From Diabrotica undecimpunctata (Eukaryota > Arthropoda > Insecta > Coleoptera > Chrysomelidae), in NCBI RefSeq assembly GCF_040954645.1, contig NC_092809.1, forward strand, positions 129,817,914 through 129,881,913: 64,000 nt of DNA. Direction: 5' to 3'. Of the stretch, positions 12,303 through 23,390 are shown in pieces (position 1 is the stretch's first letter; each line of letters opens with the position of its first letter). A program made the position numbers and the translations under genes. The notes under the pieces were generated by a model. The model was given only the letters and a program-made list of their open reading frames with translations, was not told the DNA's origin and made no database searches.

Positions 12303-12305
<3 letters not shown>
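12209..12305. repeat. Direct repeat, copy 2
   Basis: Second copy of the 11829-11940 repeat, ending directly at the TA microsatellite. It lacks about 13 bases that copy 1 has before the CCGACTTCTTG part. Confidence 0.7.

Positions 12306-12307
<2 letters not shown>

Positions 12308-12361
<54 letters not shown>
12308..12361. repeat. (TA)n microsatellite
   Basis: An almost uninterrupted TA run of about 54 bases. Confidence 0.95.
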
Positions 12362-12364
<3 letters not shown>

Positions 12365-12366
<2 letters not shown>

Positions 12367-13104
12367 TATATTATTCACTCGCATTAATCTTTCCTATTTG
12401 TTTAAACGTTTTAATGTTTGGCATTCCTTTTCTCAGCTAGCTGTAGCTTCCTCCGTAGTTATTGTCAGTTGTTGCCCTGGAAACCATTAGAGTCTCAACT
12501 CCAAATTGGTCGCATTTCTCCCTTAGTGATCCTTTCTTAACTTCTTCTTCTCTAAGTTGGCTGCACCGTACTGAAGACGATGAATAGTCAGAAATACGTA
12601 TATGGTTGTCTTTCATCGACATATAAGTCAAATATACTTGTTAAATCTGATTTTTCATGGATTAAATAAGTGATTACATCTCTACTACATTATTATAAGA
12701 TGTGAATTTTTAATACTAGATCAATTTTTTACACTGTAGCTGTAATTACCATCGATATTGAATAACTGCTCATATAAGTAATATTTTCATATTATTCTCC
12801 TTTCTATTAACACAAGAGGTCACTTTTTGGTCAAAGAGCTTGACTAATCCTTCTAAAAGAGTATTACTCTCACAGATTTGGACTGATGCTGTTTTGTAAT
12901 TACAAAATGAAACGTTTCCGCTAATAATATGGAATAGTAACGTTTAGCTTTGTCTCTTTTCTCCGTTTATCTGACTGAGAACTTCCAGAATTACAGTGTG
13001 AAAATTTTTTCCATTGTTTTCTTACTACTTATTCGAGTTTGACAGTCGTTGCTACTTATATATATATAAAAGGCCTTAATTTATTGTCACGTAAGGCGAT
13101 ACCT
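12365..13104. other. No gene seen
   Basis: No supported coding sequence. A short TA run lies near 13055-13068. Confidence 0.35.
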
Positions 13105-13210
13105 TAATGAACGGTTTCTTAGGCAATAGGTTGGACGAAGAGGTTTTATTGAATAGCCAGAAAGATCCCAAGGTCGAGTCAGAGTGGTCTCTTTTGAATG
13201 ACCAACCCTG
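13105..13210 (+). pseudogene. Mariner-like transposase remnant with terminal repeat
   Basis: About 75 bases read NERFLRQ then VGRRGFIE then PERS, which match the 'NERFP..WIGRRG.IEWPARSPD' segment just before the third catalytic residue of the arthropod Tc1/mariner group also seen at 49870-50793. It ends shortly after with GGTCTCTTTTGAATGACCAACCCTG followed by TA, a typical inverted-repeat end (CAGGGT.. in reverse). It is a deletion relic with only the 3' end left. Confidence 0.6.
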
Positions 13211-13749
13211 TATATCGAATTCGCTAACGACCTATCCTAATTAACATCCAAGTTGCAATTACTTTTTGTTAGTATTGAAATTATTTGTGCTGAACGCGAA
13301 TGAAATTTATTGACTCGAAATTACGAAATAGCTGTACTGCAATATTACACACTCAACTTTTTTTTACTTATGAGATATGAATAAAAATAGAGTTGACCTA
13401 GGAATACACATTAGCTCAGCTTTTGTACTTTATACATAGTACGATTTATAAAATTGTTAACAGAATAGTTTTTTTGGACAAAGGGATATTGACATGCGTT
13501 TCTCAATATCAATGTTTTGATGTTTCAGCTAAACAAAATATAAATCAAAGCATTTTAACTGTTTTAATATTGAATGAAAATATTAATATTATAAATAAAA
13601 TGTTTATTATTTTGAGTAAGTTAATTAAACTTATTTTGTTAAACAATATTAATGATAGGGTAATCGATCTATGTTAAAAACGTTACAGTTTTTAAAACAA
13701 CAACAAGTGGAATAACTTAATAATAGCCACCAACAATTTTGCTATTAAA

Positions 13750-13750
<1 letters not shown>
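13211..13750. other. No gene seen
   Basis: Contains an 84-codon AT-rich open frame (13423-13677) with no recognisable motif and Ile/Asn-rich composition, probably chance. Confidence 0.35.

Positions 13751-13792
<42 letters not shown>
13751..13792. repeat. (CT)n microsatellite
   Basis: A CT run of about 40 bases. Confidence 0.95.
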
Positions 13793-13794
<2 letters not shown>

Positions 13795-13844
13795 AACTGT
13801 AGCTTCACAATCCTTCGTGGGTCTTCGCTGTCTGCACGACTTGC

Positions 13845-14240
13845 CTCCACCTTTTTTTTTTAATTGCAGTATTGCCAGATTCCAGTAAGAGCCTAAGAAG
13901 GTATCCATTGAATTCTGACAGTCAACGGTGGGGGAAATCTTTTTTGGACATCTACGTCACGGAACAAGACATCCTGGCATCTTTCGTCTGAGTAGGATAC
14001 TAGGCCAGAAATCCCAAGGTAGTGCCGGATTATCCGTGTTCCGGCTAAAGCCTTAACTACCGTACCGTTCCAGAGGGGTGGTCTTGCCACTCAATGAACA
14101 ACTAAAATAAAAAAACTAAAAAATTATAAATAACCATACCTATTACCGTAAATCCGAAAATGTTTCTGACGTTAGGCCATAAACTAATAAATAATATTAA
14201 CCATAAATTTCAGATCCCTGGCTCAATTTCCTACTTCAAT
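13845..14240 (-). mobile_element. 3' end of R1-like LINE, copy 2
   Basis: The non-coding tail here is closely similar over about 390 bases to 21780-22150, which lies directly downstream of an R1-like RT on the minus strand. Shared blocks include GACATCTACGTCACGGAACA and TTGCCAGATTCCAGTAAGAG. Both copies begin, on the + strand, with a T-run, so the minus-strand element ends in poly(A). This copy is a short 5'-truncated insertion with no coding part. Its 65-codon minus frame is not a gene. Confidence 0.8.
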
Positions 14241-14392
14241 CAATCATATCTTCTAGCCACTTGTGTATTTCCATGGTATGGAAATTTTTTTTTAAAATGT
14301 TAAATAATGTTTGGTTGGTTATATACCAGTTCTTCATTTATTCTAATTTGATAGTGTTCGGTTATCCTGTCAACTGTATGGCCAGATATTTT

Positions 14393-14800
14393 TCATAGTA
14401 TTTTGTGTTTAAAAATATATGTTTGCCTTAACAATAGTTTGTTTTGTTTTATGATCCAGGTTTCTGAGCCGTAGCTTCGATGATCTCGACAGCATCTTTG
14501 ACTTAGGTATTTCTCGGAATGCATAGAAGCCTCTGTTAAGTTTGTGTATTCGGGCCCCTGTTTCCTTGACATGTCGTTGTCGTAAGTTATAGTGGCACTT
14601 AGATACTGGAATTTTTTGACACTTTCAAAATTGTATGTATCCATAGTTATATTTTGCCCTATTCTGTCTCTACATGCTGTGGAGTTGTGCATATATATAT
14701 TTGGTTTTTTCTTCTTTGATTTTTAGTCCTACCTTTTTTGCGTCCTCTTCTAGTTTGTTAAACATTTCCTGTGTTTTGGAGGTGCTTCTACAATGTTGTA
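14393..14800 (-). pseudogene. LINE thumb-region fragment
   Basis: The minus frame reads EDAKKVGLKIKEEKTKYIYA (14735-14760 region), then in another frame NFESVKKFQYLSATITYDND near 14600, KYLSQR and YGSETWIIKQNK near 14450. This is the region after the YADD box in RTE-like LINEs, where KTKYM and F.YLG are conserved. Small frameshifts separate the parts. No catalytic box is present. Confidence 0.75.
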
Positions 14801-15596
14801 ACGATTACTTTGCCTACCACATAGGGTATTATTATAAGGGGTTCAAAATTTTTGAAAGAAATTATTGGGGTGGAGATAGGGCAAGCAAAACAAATCGAAA
14901 CTTTTGCGAATGGCTACTCAGGTTTAATTTGGAGAACTGGGTCGTAGATTAGTGAATGGCAAGGGGGCGTGGATTGGAGCAACTACAAAAAGTAAAGCAA
15001 AAGGGTACTTACATAAATCTCCTGGAACAAAACACAATAGAAGAAGATCAAGCTATTTTAAATGGACGCCGCTTTTAAGAATCTTCTTGCTGGATAAAAG
15101 AAAAGGTTCTTCCTTCCTAAAAACACAAAAAAGGGTTAGAGAGTTAGTTAAGAGAAATAAACAAAATGGTTTAGGCAAAAAATTTAATATTTATTGCTGT
15201 CTCACCTCAAACAGTTACAAATATAGATAATAACAATAAAATAGTATATCAAAAACAAACTTACTATGTTCTATCAGTTTACAAACACTTGAAGTTGGAG
15301 ATCCTACAAGAACTTACAATTGTTACTGGGCGATAATTTATAGCAGAAATAAATTATTACAAATAAAAAAATATGTTTTTAGGTAAAACCATGCATAGAA
15401 GTTAACCTCTTTCTAAAAAAACAAAGCAAAATAAGATCTGTTATGATTAGGTGTTTACCAAATGTCAAAAAAATAAAGCTAGATGTCAATATTAAATTTT
15501 AAAACTGAGAACAATTAGTATGATAGCTAAGTCACACCCTAACATCTATAATTTTAATTATTACAATTTCTTAAATTGTTATGAAAGCAATTATTA
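14801..15596. other. No recognised gene
   Basis: Two abutting 92-codon + frames (14674-14952 and 14952-15230) are rich in Lys and Arg but carry no motif I know. A real product cannot be claimed. The rest is AT-rich. Confidence 0.3.
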
Positions 15597-15995
15597 TTAG
15601 AAAATGTTTACTTTTCCTTTAAAAATCAACAAAAAAGATTTCACTAAAATTTCTTTAAAATCTTTGGGATTAGGAACTGGACTTACACTCTCTGCCACAC
15701 GAACAAATTCATCTCCAAACTGCGAAAAATGAAGCTGAAAGTTGGGTACTGGTCGCAAACTTTGAAACTCTGCTTCTTTAAAAACTGGAGCACATGTGAG
15801 TATCTTCCTAATTTGTTGGAAACACCTCAAATCTCTTAGGTGAGAGATGACATAAATCAAAAACAGAGATTACTCCTGTCAGAACTGACACATTACATTG
15901 AGTATAAATCACTTTTTTCAACAAATTTGCCGGCTTTTTAACGCTGACACTCGGAGCGTCTTGACTGTTTAAAGATGCTTCCAAACCTCAATAGC
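15597..15995 (-). other. Unrecognised coding-like segment
   Basis: A minus-strand frame of 87 codons contains FQSLRPVPNFQLHFSQFGDE and FVRVAESVSPVPNPKDFKEI, with protein-like composition. Upstream, in other frames, SQDAPSVSVKKPANLLKK and VSVLTGVISVFDLCHLSP also look coding-like, so this may be one decayed gene spread over several frames. I recognise no domain. It could be a degraded transposon gene or a processed fragment of a host gene. Confidence 0.3.
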
Positions 15996-16564
15996 TGCAC
16001 ATAAAACTTCACCACTGCTACTATAATACACATTTTCCTATGATAAAAGGCAAAAAAACGAAAAAATATTACAAATTTGAAGAAAAATTTGGACCAACAC
16101 TGAAACCAATTGCCCCTGACAGCGGCCTCAGCGAGAGTGATGTAATTCTCTTCTCCGCAAAACCTTCTCAGCGATTTAAGTGGATATTTATTTCAGGCGC
16201 AATATTAATTGGAAACAATAAAAGAAAATACCAAAGAAATACGCGTCTGTGATATATAAACAAACTTTAGAATGTGTTTATTATCAACTCCAGCGATGCA
16301 AAAGGATTGAAAATACTTTTTCGATGTTTTAATACATACAGGGTGATTTCAATACATACGAAAGAATATAAAAATGCTACAATGTTGATGTCATCGGCAT
16401 ACTCTAAAATTATTTGGTATCCCTGGTCAGAAAACACTTCCGGTTATAGATATCCCTACTGTTTTTCTAAAACACCTACCTACGTCTACTAAAAACTACA
16501 CGCTTCAATCGTTTAACTTCATTTGGCAACGGCACCGGTACCTATGAGTTGTCCAAAATGTATC
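15996..16564. other. No recognised gene; a CAGGGTG terminus
   Basis: A 70-codon + frame at 16040-16252 (PTLKPIAPDSGLSESDVI) has no known motif. TA followed by CAGGGTG at 16339 looks like the end of a mariner-type element, but no partner end was found nearby. Confidence 0.35.
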
Positions 16565-17135
16565 ATTCTCCTACTTCTTAAAAGCCAAAAATTCTCGTCT
16601 ACATCTTGATTCCTATAGACCTATAAGCCTAACTTGTGGAATCGGCAAGCTATTAGAAAAAAATATCAACTCAAGGCTGATTTGGCTCAAAATTCAAATT
16701 TACTTAATAAATCAACAAAATGGCTTTCAAAAACTAATCTGGGATAGATCATATTAGACCTGCAAAGTAATATTTATGAATCCCTGGCAACAAAATAGTA
16801 TTTTATAGCAGTATTTTTGACTTAAGACTTTATTCACTTCATGTTGGAGATACAACATCTTAAACAAGTTACAGTCATGGAATATTCGTGAAAAAAGCCT
16901 TCATTTTATTAAGAAGTTTCTAGAAAACAGATCGTTTCGTGTAAGAGTTAACAATCACTATTCCGTAAAACAGGAGGAAGAAAATAGAACCACCCAAGGT
17001 TCAATTATTAGCCATACACTCTTCTTAATCGAGATTAGTGATAAAAACAGAAATCTTTAAAATCACGTTTATATGTAGATAATTTGGTTGTTTACATAAA
17101 AGACAAAGATATTAGTTTAACTTAACATTTTTCCA
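16565..17135 (+). pseudogene. Jockey-clade LINE RT, 5' part
   Basis: After a short lead, DSYRPISLTCGIGKLLEKNI near 16605 is RT motif 2 of Jockey elements. LINQQNGFQK near 16705 follows, then HFIKKFLENRSFRVRVNNHY near 16900 and TTQGSIISHTLFLIEI near 16990. The catalytic box near 17075 reads YVDN instead of YVDD. Several stops and shifts are present. The element continues at 18235-18910 after an interruption of about 1.1 kb. Confidence 0.85.
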
Positions 17136-17269
17136 AAGTCCAAATAGTGGTCTTAACCTACTTCCTCACTACTCTGTAATACTGACCCAATATGTAAGTT
17201 TTAAATCATTTTCTTAAAGATATTATCACCACTGTTCCAGTATTTTGTCTAAATTTTTATCAGTATTTT

Positions 17270-17840
17270 ATACTAACCTCACATTCTAATGATACACTAT
17301 GCACCAGGGAAGATTACCCTGTAGTTTCCCTGTTATCTGATCCAACGCTAATAATAATAAATAAGCTCTAAACACTGAGCCTTGATTCAATTCTGCTATC
17401 GTATGAAATTTATAAGTCTCTCCAATATCTCTCCTAACGCTCGTTGCTACTCCATCATAAATATCTTGCAAAATTGTCACATACTCACCGGTGTCTCCTT
17501 CACACATAAATCTCATCTCTATTGCATACATTCAAACTGATCTTCGTATATTTCGGTTTCTTCACGTATCCGTTTATCATTTACTCCCTTCTATATTTCA
17601 ATTGTGTGACTAAGAAGCTACATGGCCCTATCGTTTGTGCATTGCTAAACATCTCCTTTGTATTTGTAAACAGTGTTTGTAGCACTTCCACAATTCTATT
17701 TTTTAACCTGTTAATCAACTTGTTTCTGTCTCTCCTAAACCTGTTCACAATTCTCCATGTATATGATCTGGTACAACTGGTTTAACTTCGTTTATTTCTT
17801 GCTTAGTGTTTGCTTGTGCAACTTTCTGCATCTAGTTCAA
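17270..17840 (-). pseudogene. RTE-clade LINE RT fragment inserted in Jockey
   Basis: The minus strand, read across small frame changes, gives ILQDIYDGVATSVRRDIGET (motif before the RT palm), then LNQGSVFRAYLLLLALDQIT and GKLQGNLPWCIVYH. These correspond to the 'LHQGSALSPYLFALVMDE.T..IQGEVPWCMLFADD' region of RTE elements. The sequence ends at the point where the FADD box should follow. It lies between two parts of one Jockey element and in the opposite orientation, which supports insertion into that element. Confidence 0.75.
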
Positions 17841-18234
17841 CTGGGTTTGTCACATTATTCATTTAACAAACTGTCAAAGTAGTATTTCATTATTTTCTTC
17901 TCATATACATCCAATATAAGTAAAATCTTTTGCTTTTTTTGCTGTATATTTGTTTGTATTGTTACACTTCTTTATGATCTCTTTATTGAAACACCAACCA
18001 TATTACAATAGTTGTTAAAAAGTTTTACACATTGACAACTATTAACTTCAAAAAACTCACTTACTAATGTTATTCGAACTGCCAACTTCCTGTGTTTATA
18101 TACATTTTCTAAAGTTCCAAACACATTATTGCTTCATACAATATCAAATTGAAATATCTGTGAAGCTCATAATAGTCTTAGTCTAATACTATTTAATTAA
18201 CACTATATTTAATATTACTTTACACTTTTAATAA
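17841..18234. other. No gene seen
   Basis: Probably the 5' continuation of the minus-strand RTE insertion, but no motif is readable. Confidence 0.3.
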
Positions 18235-18910
18235 ATATCAGTAAAAACAGAAGTCAAATACTTGGGAATGACACTTGATCAGAATCTCACTTGGAAAGCA
18301 CACATCTTGCCAAAAATATCCAAATCAACATAAAAATACGTCAAATAAATTGGTTAATAGACCGAAAATCTCAGTTATCTACAGATAATAAACTTCTCTT
18401 GTATAAGTGCATAATAAAGCCTATATAGACATACGACGTGCAAGTATGGGGCTGTGCAAAGCCTTCTAATATCAAAATCATTCAGAGAATCCAATCCAAA
18501 ATACTAAGAATGATTTTCAATGCGCCGTGGTACGTTAGTAACAAAACACTGCATGATGACTCTGGTATACCGTTCGTTGAAGACGAAATCAGCAGACTAA
18601 CAAGAAATTATTTAGAACATCTGCCAGCCCACCCCAACGAGGAAGCAAGACAACTACACCTCCAACCAGAAGTCAGACGAAGATTGAAGAGACAGTGGCC
18701 AACAGACTTTATTCACTAATTTCAATATTAATTTTAATTTTCATTTCAATTTCAGTTTCAAATTATAATCCTACATTAATTTAATTTGTTAGTGTTAGTA
18801 TTGGGACTGTTACCAGTGGATAATCTCTCCTCTCATGTATTTGCAATACTCACATTTACTAATAGCCTGTAATGGCAGATTGTAAATTTGCAAACTTATA
18901 AAAAAAATAC
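18235..18910 (+). pseudogene. Jockey-clade LINE, 3' part and tail
   Basis: Continuation of the RT started at 16565. TEVKYLGMTLDQNLTWKAHI near 18250 is the classic motif after the palm. LYKCIIKPI near 18400 leads into a 93-codon open frame (18438-18719) containing RIQSKILRMIFNAPWYVSNK and RRRLKRQWPTDFIH with a natural stop. The non-coding 3' tail runs to an A-run at about 18900, only about 55 bases before host exon A. The tail motif AGATTGTAAAT is shared with the Jockey copy ending at 33200. Confidence 0.85.
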
Positions 18911-18960
18911 TTTTCATAAAATATAGTTCAAGCCAATTTAATAAAAATTATTGTTTTTAG

Positions 18961-19053
18961 GTGCGACTTTTACACCCGGCGCTCAAGAACTAAGAATACA
19001 GGATTTGCCAAAACGAAAGAAAAAAGTAAATCCTAGTCCTTTAGGAGAAGATG
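18961..19053 (+). CDS. Host gene exon A (unrecognised lysine-rich protein)
   Basis: This internal exon is flanked by TTGTTTTTAG before 18961 and GTAAGA after 19053. The frame enters with two bases completing a codon, gives 30 codons (GAQELRIQDLPKRKKKVNPS in the middle) and leaves one base over. That one base joins the two at the start of 37416 to make GGA (Gly), so the two exons are phase-compatible. No stop occurs in the chosen frame, while other frames have stops. Upstream exons were not found. The protein is not recognised. It lies immediately after a LINE tail, so the intron upstream has been invaded almost up to the splice site. Confidence 0.7.
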
Positions 19054-19529
19054 GTAAGATATTTTTGCATATGTTTTTTAAACATTTATTTAAATATTAA
19101 AAATAATACTAGCTACTTTAAATACATATTTGAGCAGCCCAATAAAATATTCATAATGACGATCATATTAATGAGTATTACATTCTCATTCTAAAATATC
19201 TAACATTTCAATAAAATATAATGTATTTCATTTCTTTGTATTTCTTTCTTCCACCATATCGCTCCTGCTACTTACTACTGTCTATAATCGCATCCTCTTC
19301 GCGTATCTAGATCTGCCCTCGTTGAGCTCCGGATCTTATATTTCAGTAGGTACTATTTTCGTTACTTTACTTACATCTGCTTGTCTGCCTTCAGCAACCC
19401 CCTGGTTAGACTCTGATTAGATGGTCAAGGGAGTCTTCTTGAAGTCTGATAGTAGAATTCTGTTATCTTCATGACCACCTTCTCTGTTCTTATCAGTTTA
19501 TACCACAGCAGAGACTACAGCAGTTGTTT
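19054..19529. other. Start of the long intron; no gene seen
   Basis: Sequence after the exon A donor. No coding motif is supported. Confidence 0.4.
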
Positions 19530-19965
19530 TCTGCTGTGGAATTTCATATTGGGATTGCATACCATATCACCGCTACACCGAAGACGGTATAATTGGATCT
19601 TCTTGGTTTGCGATAGAGGGCTGAATATATAAGTTTTGGATCATACTCTTCTCCACCTTTCTTTTGATTTCTTATGTATTTCTGTTTCTTGTGATGTTAA
19701 GTTTTCTGGTAAGATTGACTCCCAGGTACTCGACGACATTTTCTTGGTTTTTATTCACTCTTAATCTGATTTCTTCTCCAAGTGGATTGACCTGGCATTT
19801 GAAGATGATAAATTGGGTCTCCTACATCTTAATATTGATCTTCCATTTGCCCACATATTCTGATTTTCTCTCTAGGTGATTTTCTAGTGTTCTTTGCCGC
19901 TGATGTAAATTGCTATATTGTCTGCTTGCTTCTTACACATATTTTGACCTGTTGATAGCAAATAA
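19530..19965 (-). pseudogene. Jockey-like LINE fragment
   Basis: The minus strand reads SEYVGKWKINIKM then TQFIIFKCQVNPLGEEIRLR and VVEYLGVNLTRKLN, corresponding to the segment after the RT palm (LE.WL..W.IKIN..KT..I.F..., YLGV.LD..L). A degraded C-terminal continuation (SMIQNLYIQPSIANQEDP) lies toward 19600. Stops interrupt it, and the catalytic palm is missing. Confidence 0.65.
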
Positions 19966-20129
19966 TCAGTTAATAGGATACCAGTGTCAGAAATTCTATT
20001 AAAGAGACCACACAGTACATTAAACTACTTTTATTTCAGCAGTTTTAGTATTTCAACACTTTTCTGCCTGCTTTTCCAATTTTTCCCGTTTGTATTGTCC
20101 GTTTTTATATAAATATATACCAGCTATGT

Positions 20130-20815
20130 CAAGAATGCAACAAAATAACTTGAGGTGTAACACGAAACTATAGAAACGGTGAAAGAGATCTGCTACTTAG
20201 GATCACTGATTGAATGCAAAAACAACACAACCAAAGAAATAAGAAAAAGAATTAGCATGGCTAACCGCTGTTATTTTGGCCTAAATCCTCAACTAAGAGC
20301 GAGAAATGTGTCAAGAGAAACAAAGTGTAAACTTTATAAAACAATAATACGCCCAGTGGTTACTTACTGATTGGAAACATGGGCAATGACGACCCAAGAT
20401 GAAGAGTTACTACGAATCTTTGAAAGTATTAAAGATCATATATGCCGGAGTTAACGAAGAGAATCTCTGGAAAAGGCGATATAATTTCGAACTTTATAGA
20501 CTTTTTGGTGATGCGTGAAAACCATCAAAATAATCCGCCTATGGGGTGGACCACGTTATGCGAATGGATGAAAGTGATCCATCCACATGATGGTCCTTCC
20601 GCATGATGAATAACCATGCTAAATAGGCCGGTCGGAAGAAGAAGAAATGGGCGACCTAAGCACAGGTATCTAGACGACGTGTAGGACGATTTAAGGGAGA
20701 TTGTATCGGGATGGAGAAGACAGACATTCGACAAGGAAGAATGGAAGAATGTTTTGAGGCAGGCTAGGGCCCACGAAGGGCTGTAGCGCCAACCAATAAT
20801 GAAGATTGTCCGTTT
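20130..20815 (+). pseudogene. RTE-like LINE 3' fragment
   Basis: A 63-codon open part (20179-20370) reads VKEICYLGSLIECKNN and ISMANRCYFGLNPQLRARNV, then KCKLYKTIIRPVVTY, the region after the palm. Further on, degraded text corresponds to 'ENLWRRRYNFELYRL' (near 20460) and to the basic tail. It ends near the GAGGCAGGCTAGGGCCCACGA stretch at about 20755-20775, which is the same 3' terminal region as the LINE modules at 24741-25605. Frameshifted and inactive. Confidence 0.8.
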
Positions 20816-21774
20816 AACTTCGCTCGTTGTTGCAATCGTTGCTTTGTAGCAATCGTTGTATAGTGATTCTTCTTTAAATAATTCACTTTAACTCTTTCTT
20901 GTTTAAATAATGCAGAAATGTAGTTTTCACATACTACATTTCTGAACTCATAACTACATAACTACACTCTTATGGTTTTACCTTTCTTTTTGTCTTGTAG
21001 ATTTTGGTATAATTGTTTCTTTTTTCAGTTAACTTCCATTACAGTTGATTATATCCAATCCAATACATCTCAATTATCTTCTGGAGTGACCAAACTCTTA
21101 ATAGCTCTACCATAATCATTAAGCTAATTATTATTTCACATATTGTAATATGATTGATGTGGTCGTCAATTGAACCATTGCAGTTTATTTTACGTATATC
21201 TTTTTTCCGTCATTGCCTGTTCTGGTGTTAAATAATCATATATAAATCTGCAAAATAATAAACTAATTAAAGCAATTTGAGACTTTAATATGGGGCAATT
21301 TTAAAAATAATTAAGATACGGTATTCTGACTGAGATTAATTTCTGGTTTAAATAACATTTAACTTGTTACTGGATATCACCGGATGAATGCTTTTAACAA
21401 CTATGATAATATGATAATGGATTGTTTTAAACATAGTTAAATAATATAAACAAGTTAATGTGAATATACTAAAACTATAAATAAGTGATAACTGCTCAGG
21501 AAATGCAAAAACATACTTTAAGACTTCTGATAACATTTTTGACTATATATAGAGACCTTGAAATGGGCTTAAGTATATTATTTATAAACAGTAACGACTG
21601 TATATATAAATTTTGAAAGGCAAAACAGTAAAGCTTATTATTTTTATATTAATTTACCTACTTTATCGTGTCCGGACAAATTATTCATATAATTTCGACC
21701 CAGTATCGGGATACATCAGTTCCATCTTTGTTATCGAGCCACAAAGCTTCTAGTGTATGGTGGAACAGTAGGTC
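20816..21774. other. No gene seen
   Basis: AT-rich intronic sequence without a supported feature. Confidence 0.35.
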
Positions 21775-23390
21775 ATCTTTTTTTTTAATTGCCGTATTGC
21801 CAGATTCCAGTAAGAGCCTAAGAAGGTATCCATTGAATTGTGGCAGGCAACGGTGGGGAAAACCTTTTTTGGACATCTACGTCACGGAACAAGACACCCT
21901 GGCATCTTTCGGTCAGGAGAAGGATACAAGGCCAGAAGACCCCAGGGTAGTGCCGGATTAATCGTGTTCCGGCTAAAACCTTAACCACCGTTCCAAAGAG
22001 GTAGTCTTGCCACTCAATGCACTACTAAAACAAAAAAAAAAAACTAAAAACTAATAACAATACCTATTACCATAAATCAGAAAATATTTCCGTTAGGCCA
22101 TAAACTAATAAATAATAATAATTATAAATGTCACATCCTTGGTGCAATTTTCTCCTCTGTCCTCCTCCTCCTTATTCTTCATCACCCCAGAAATCAGACA
22201 GTGTACTTCTCTCCATTCTTTCTCTCCTCTCAATATTAGGTTACCATGTTTCTTTAATCCAGCCCGAAACCCATTTACCTGTCGAAATCCGGTACCCCAC
22301 AAACAGTACAATCTGCCGAGGCAGATTTGCCTATTCTATTTGTGAAAGTGCCAAAACTACCATGTTCAGTCAGAAACTGTGTCGGGAAGTAGTCTAGTTT
22401 CCTGAATTTACATTCCTACCACGGCCTCAGATCGGGAATAAGCACCTTCGTCCACCTTGCCTTTCCGCTATTATTCTCCCATTTTCGCTGCCACTCCACT
22501 ATCGTTCTTTCTCTCTCATTCTCATCTATATTTCCATCCATCCTCCTCGCATATACGCTGGCTCGCTCTTTGTAGTTCGATCGGTATCACCGCTCCAACG
22601 ACATATAAAGCCTCATTTGAAACCGTCCTGTATGCGCTAGATACCCTGAGGAGCATTCGCTTTTCCGAAGTCTCCATCAGCTTGGCGTATTTCGCAGTGT
22701 TCAGTGCGCTACACCACACGGGAGCAGCGTAGGTTACCACCGACTGGAAAACTGCATTTAGCACCCTTATTTTGGTGCTACCTGGGCCTCCAATGTTTGG
22801 CATCAGCCGTATCAACGCCTTCAGATTTCGGTTCTCCTTCTCTACCGTCTTTTGGATGTGTACTCCGAACCTTAGTCCTTCCGACAACCAGACTCCGAGA
22901 TACTTAATCGATTTAACCGCTGCAACCTCCACACCTTCCACTATAAAGCGAAGAGGGGATTTGTCCCGGCTCCCTTTGAGAACCAACACCTCAGTTTTCT
23001 GAGACGCTAGCTGTAGACCGTTCTGTCTGATCCACCTACTAATGCGACGCAGGGCTGTGTTAGCCGCATTAGCCATGTCCGTTTTCTGACTCGCCTTCGC
23101 AACCAGTGCGAGATCATCGGCATAAGCTACAAGAGTGCATCCCCTTGGCATCTGTACCCTCAACACCCCGTCGTACAGGACATTCCAAAGGATGGGACCT
23201 AGTATTGAACACTGCGGAACACTCTGCGACAAACTGATGCTGGTATCTTTTTCTCTTATTGACCTGTCACTAAAGTATCTGTCAATTACGTTGACGAGGT
23301 ACGCACTAACGCCCAATTCTCTTAGCCTGGACATGATTTTTTCCCATAATGCCGTGTTAAAGGCATTCTTGACGTAAAGCAGGATGAGAG
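21775..23390 (-). pseudogene. R1-like LINE, 5'-truncated but with long open RT frame
   Basis: A 270-codon minus frame (22522-23334) starts inside the RT. It includes SVPQCSILGPILWNVLYDGV, VAYADDLALVAKA (catalytic YADD intact), KTEVLVLKGSRDKSP and IKYLGVWLSEGLRFGVHIQK, then VVTYAAPVWCSALNTAKYAK of the thumb. GVPQG is altered to SVPQC. Upstream, NAFNTALWEKI at about 23350 shows where the 5' truncation falls. Downstream, a degraded cysteine-containing tail (ADCTVCGVPDFDR) and the 3' non-coding end to a T-run at about 21778 follow. G+C and codon use are higher than in the older LINEs around it, so the insertion looks fairly recent. Confidence 0.88.

Noticed and set aside
22128..23377. Several + frames of 60-90 codons
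   Set aside because: They lie antisense to the open R1-like RT frame and show no motif.
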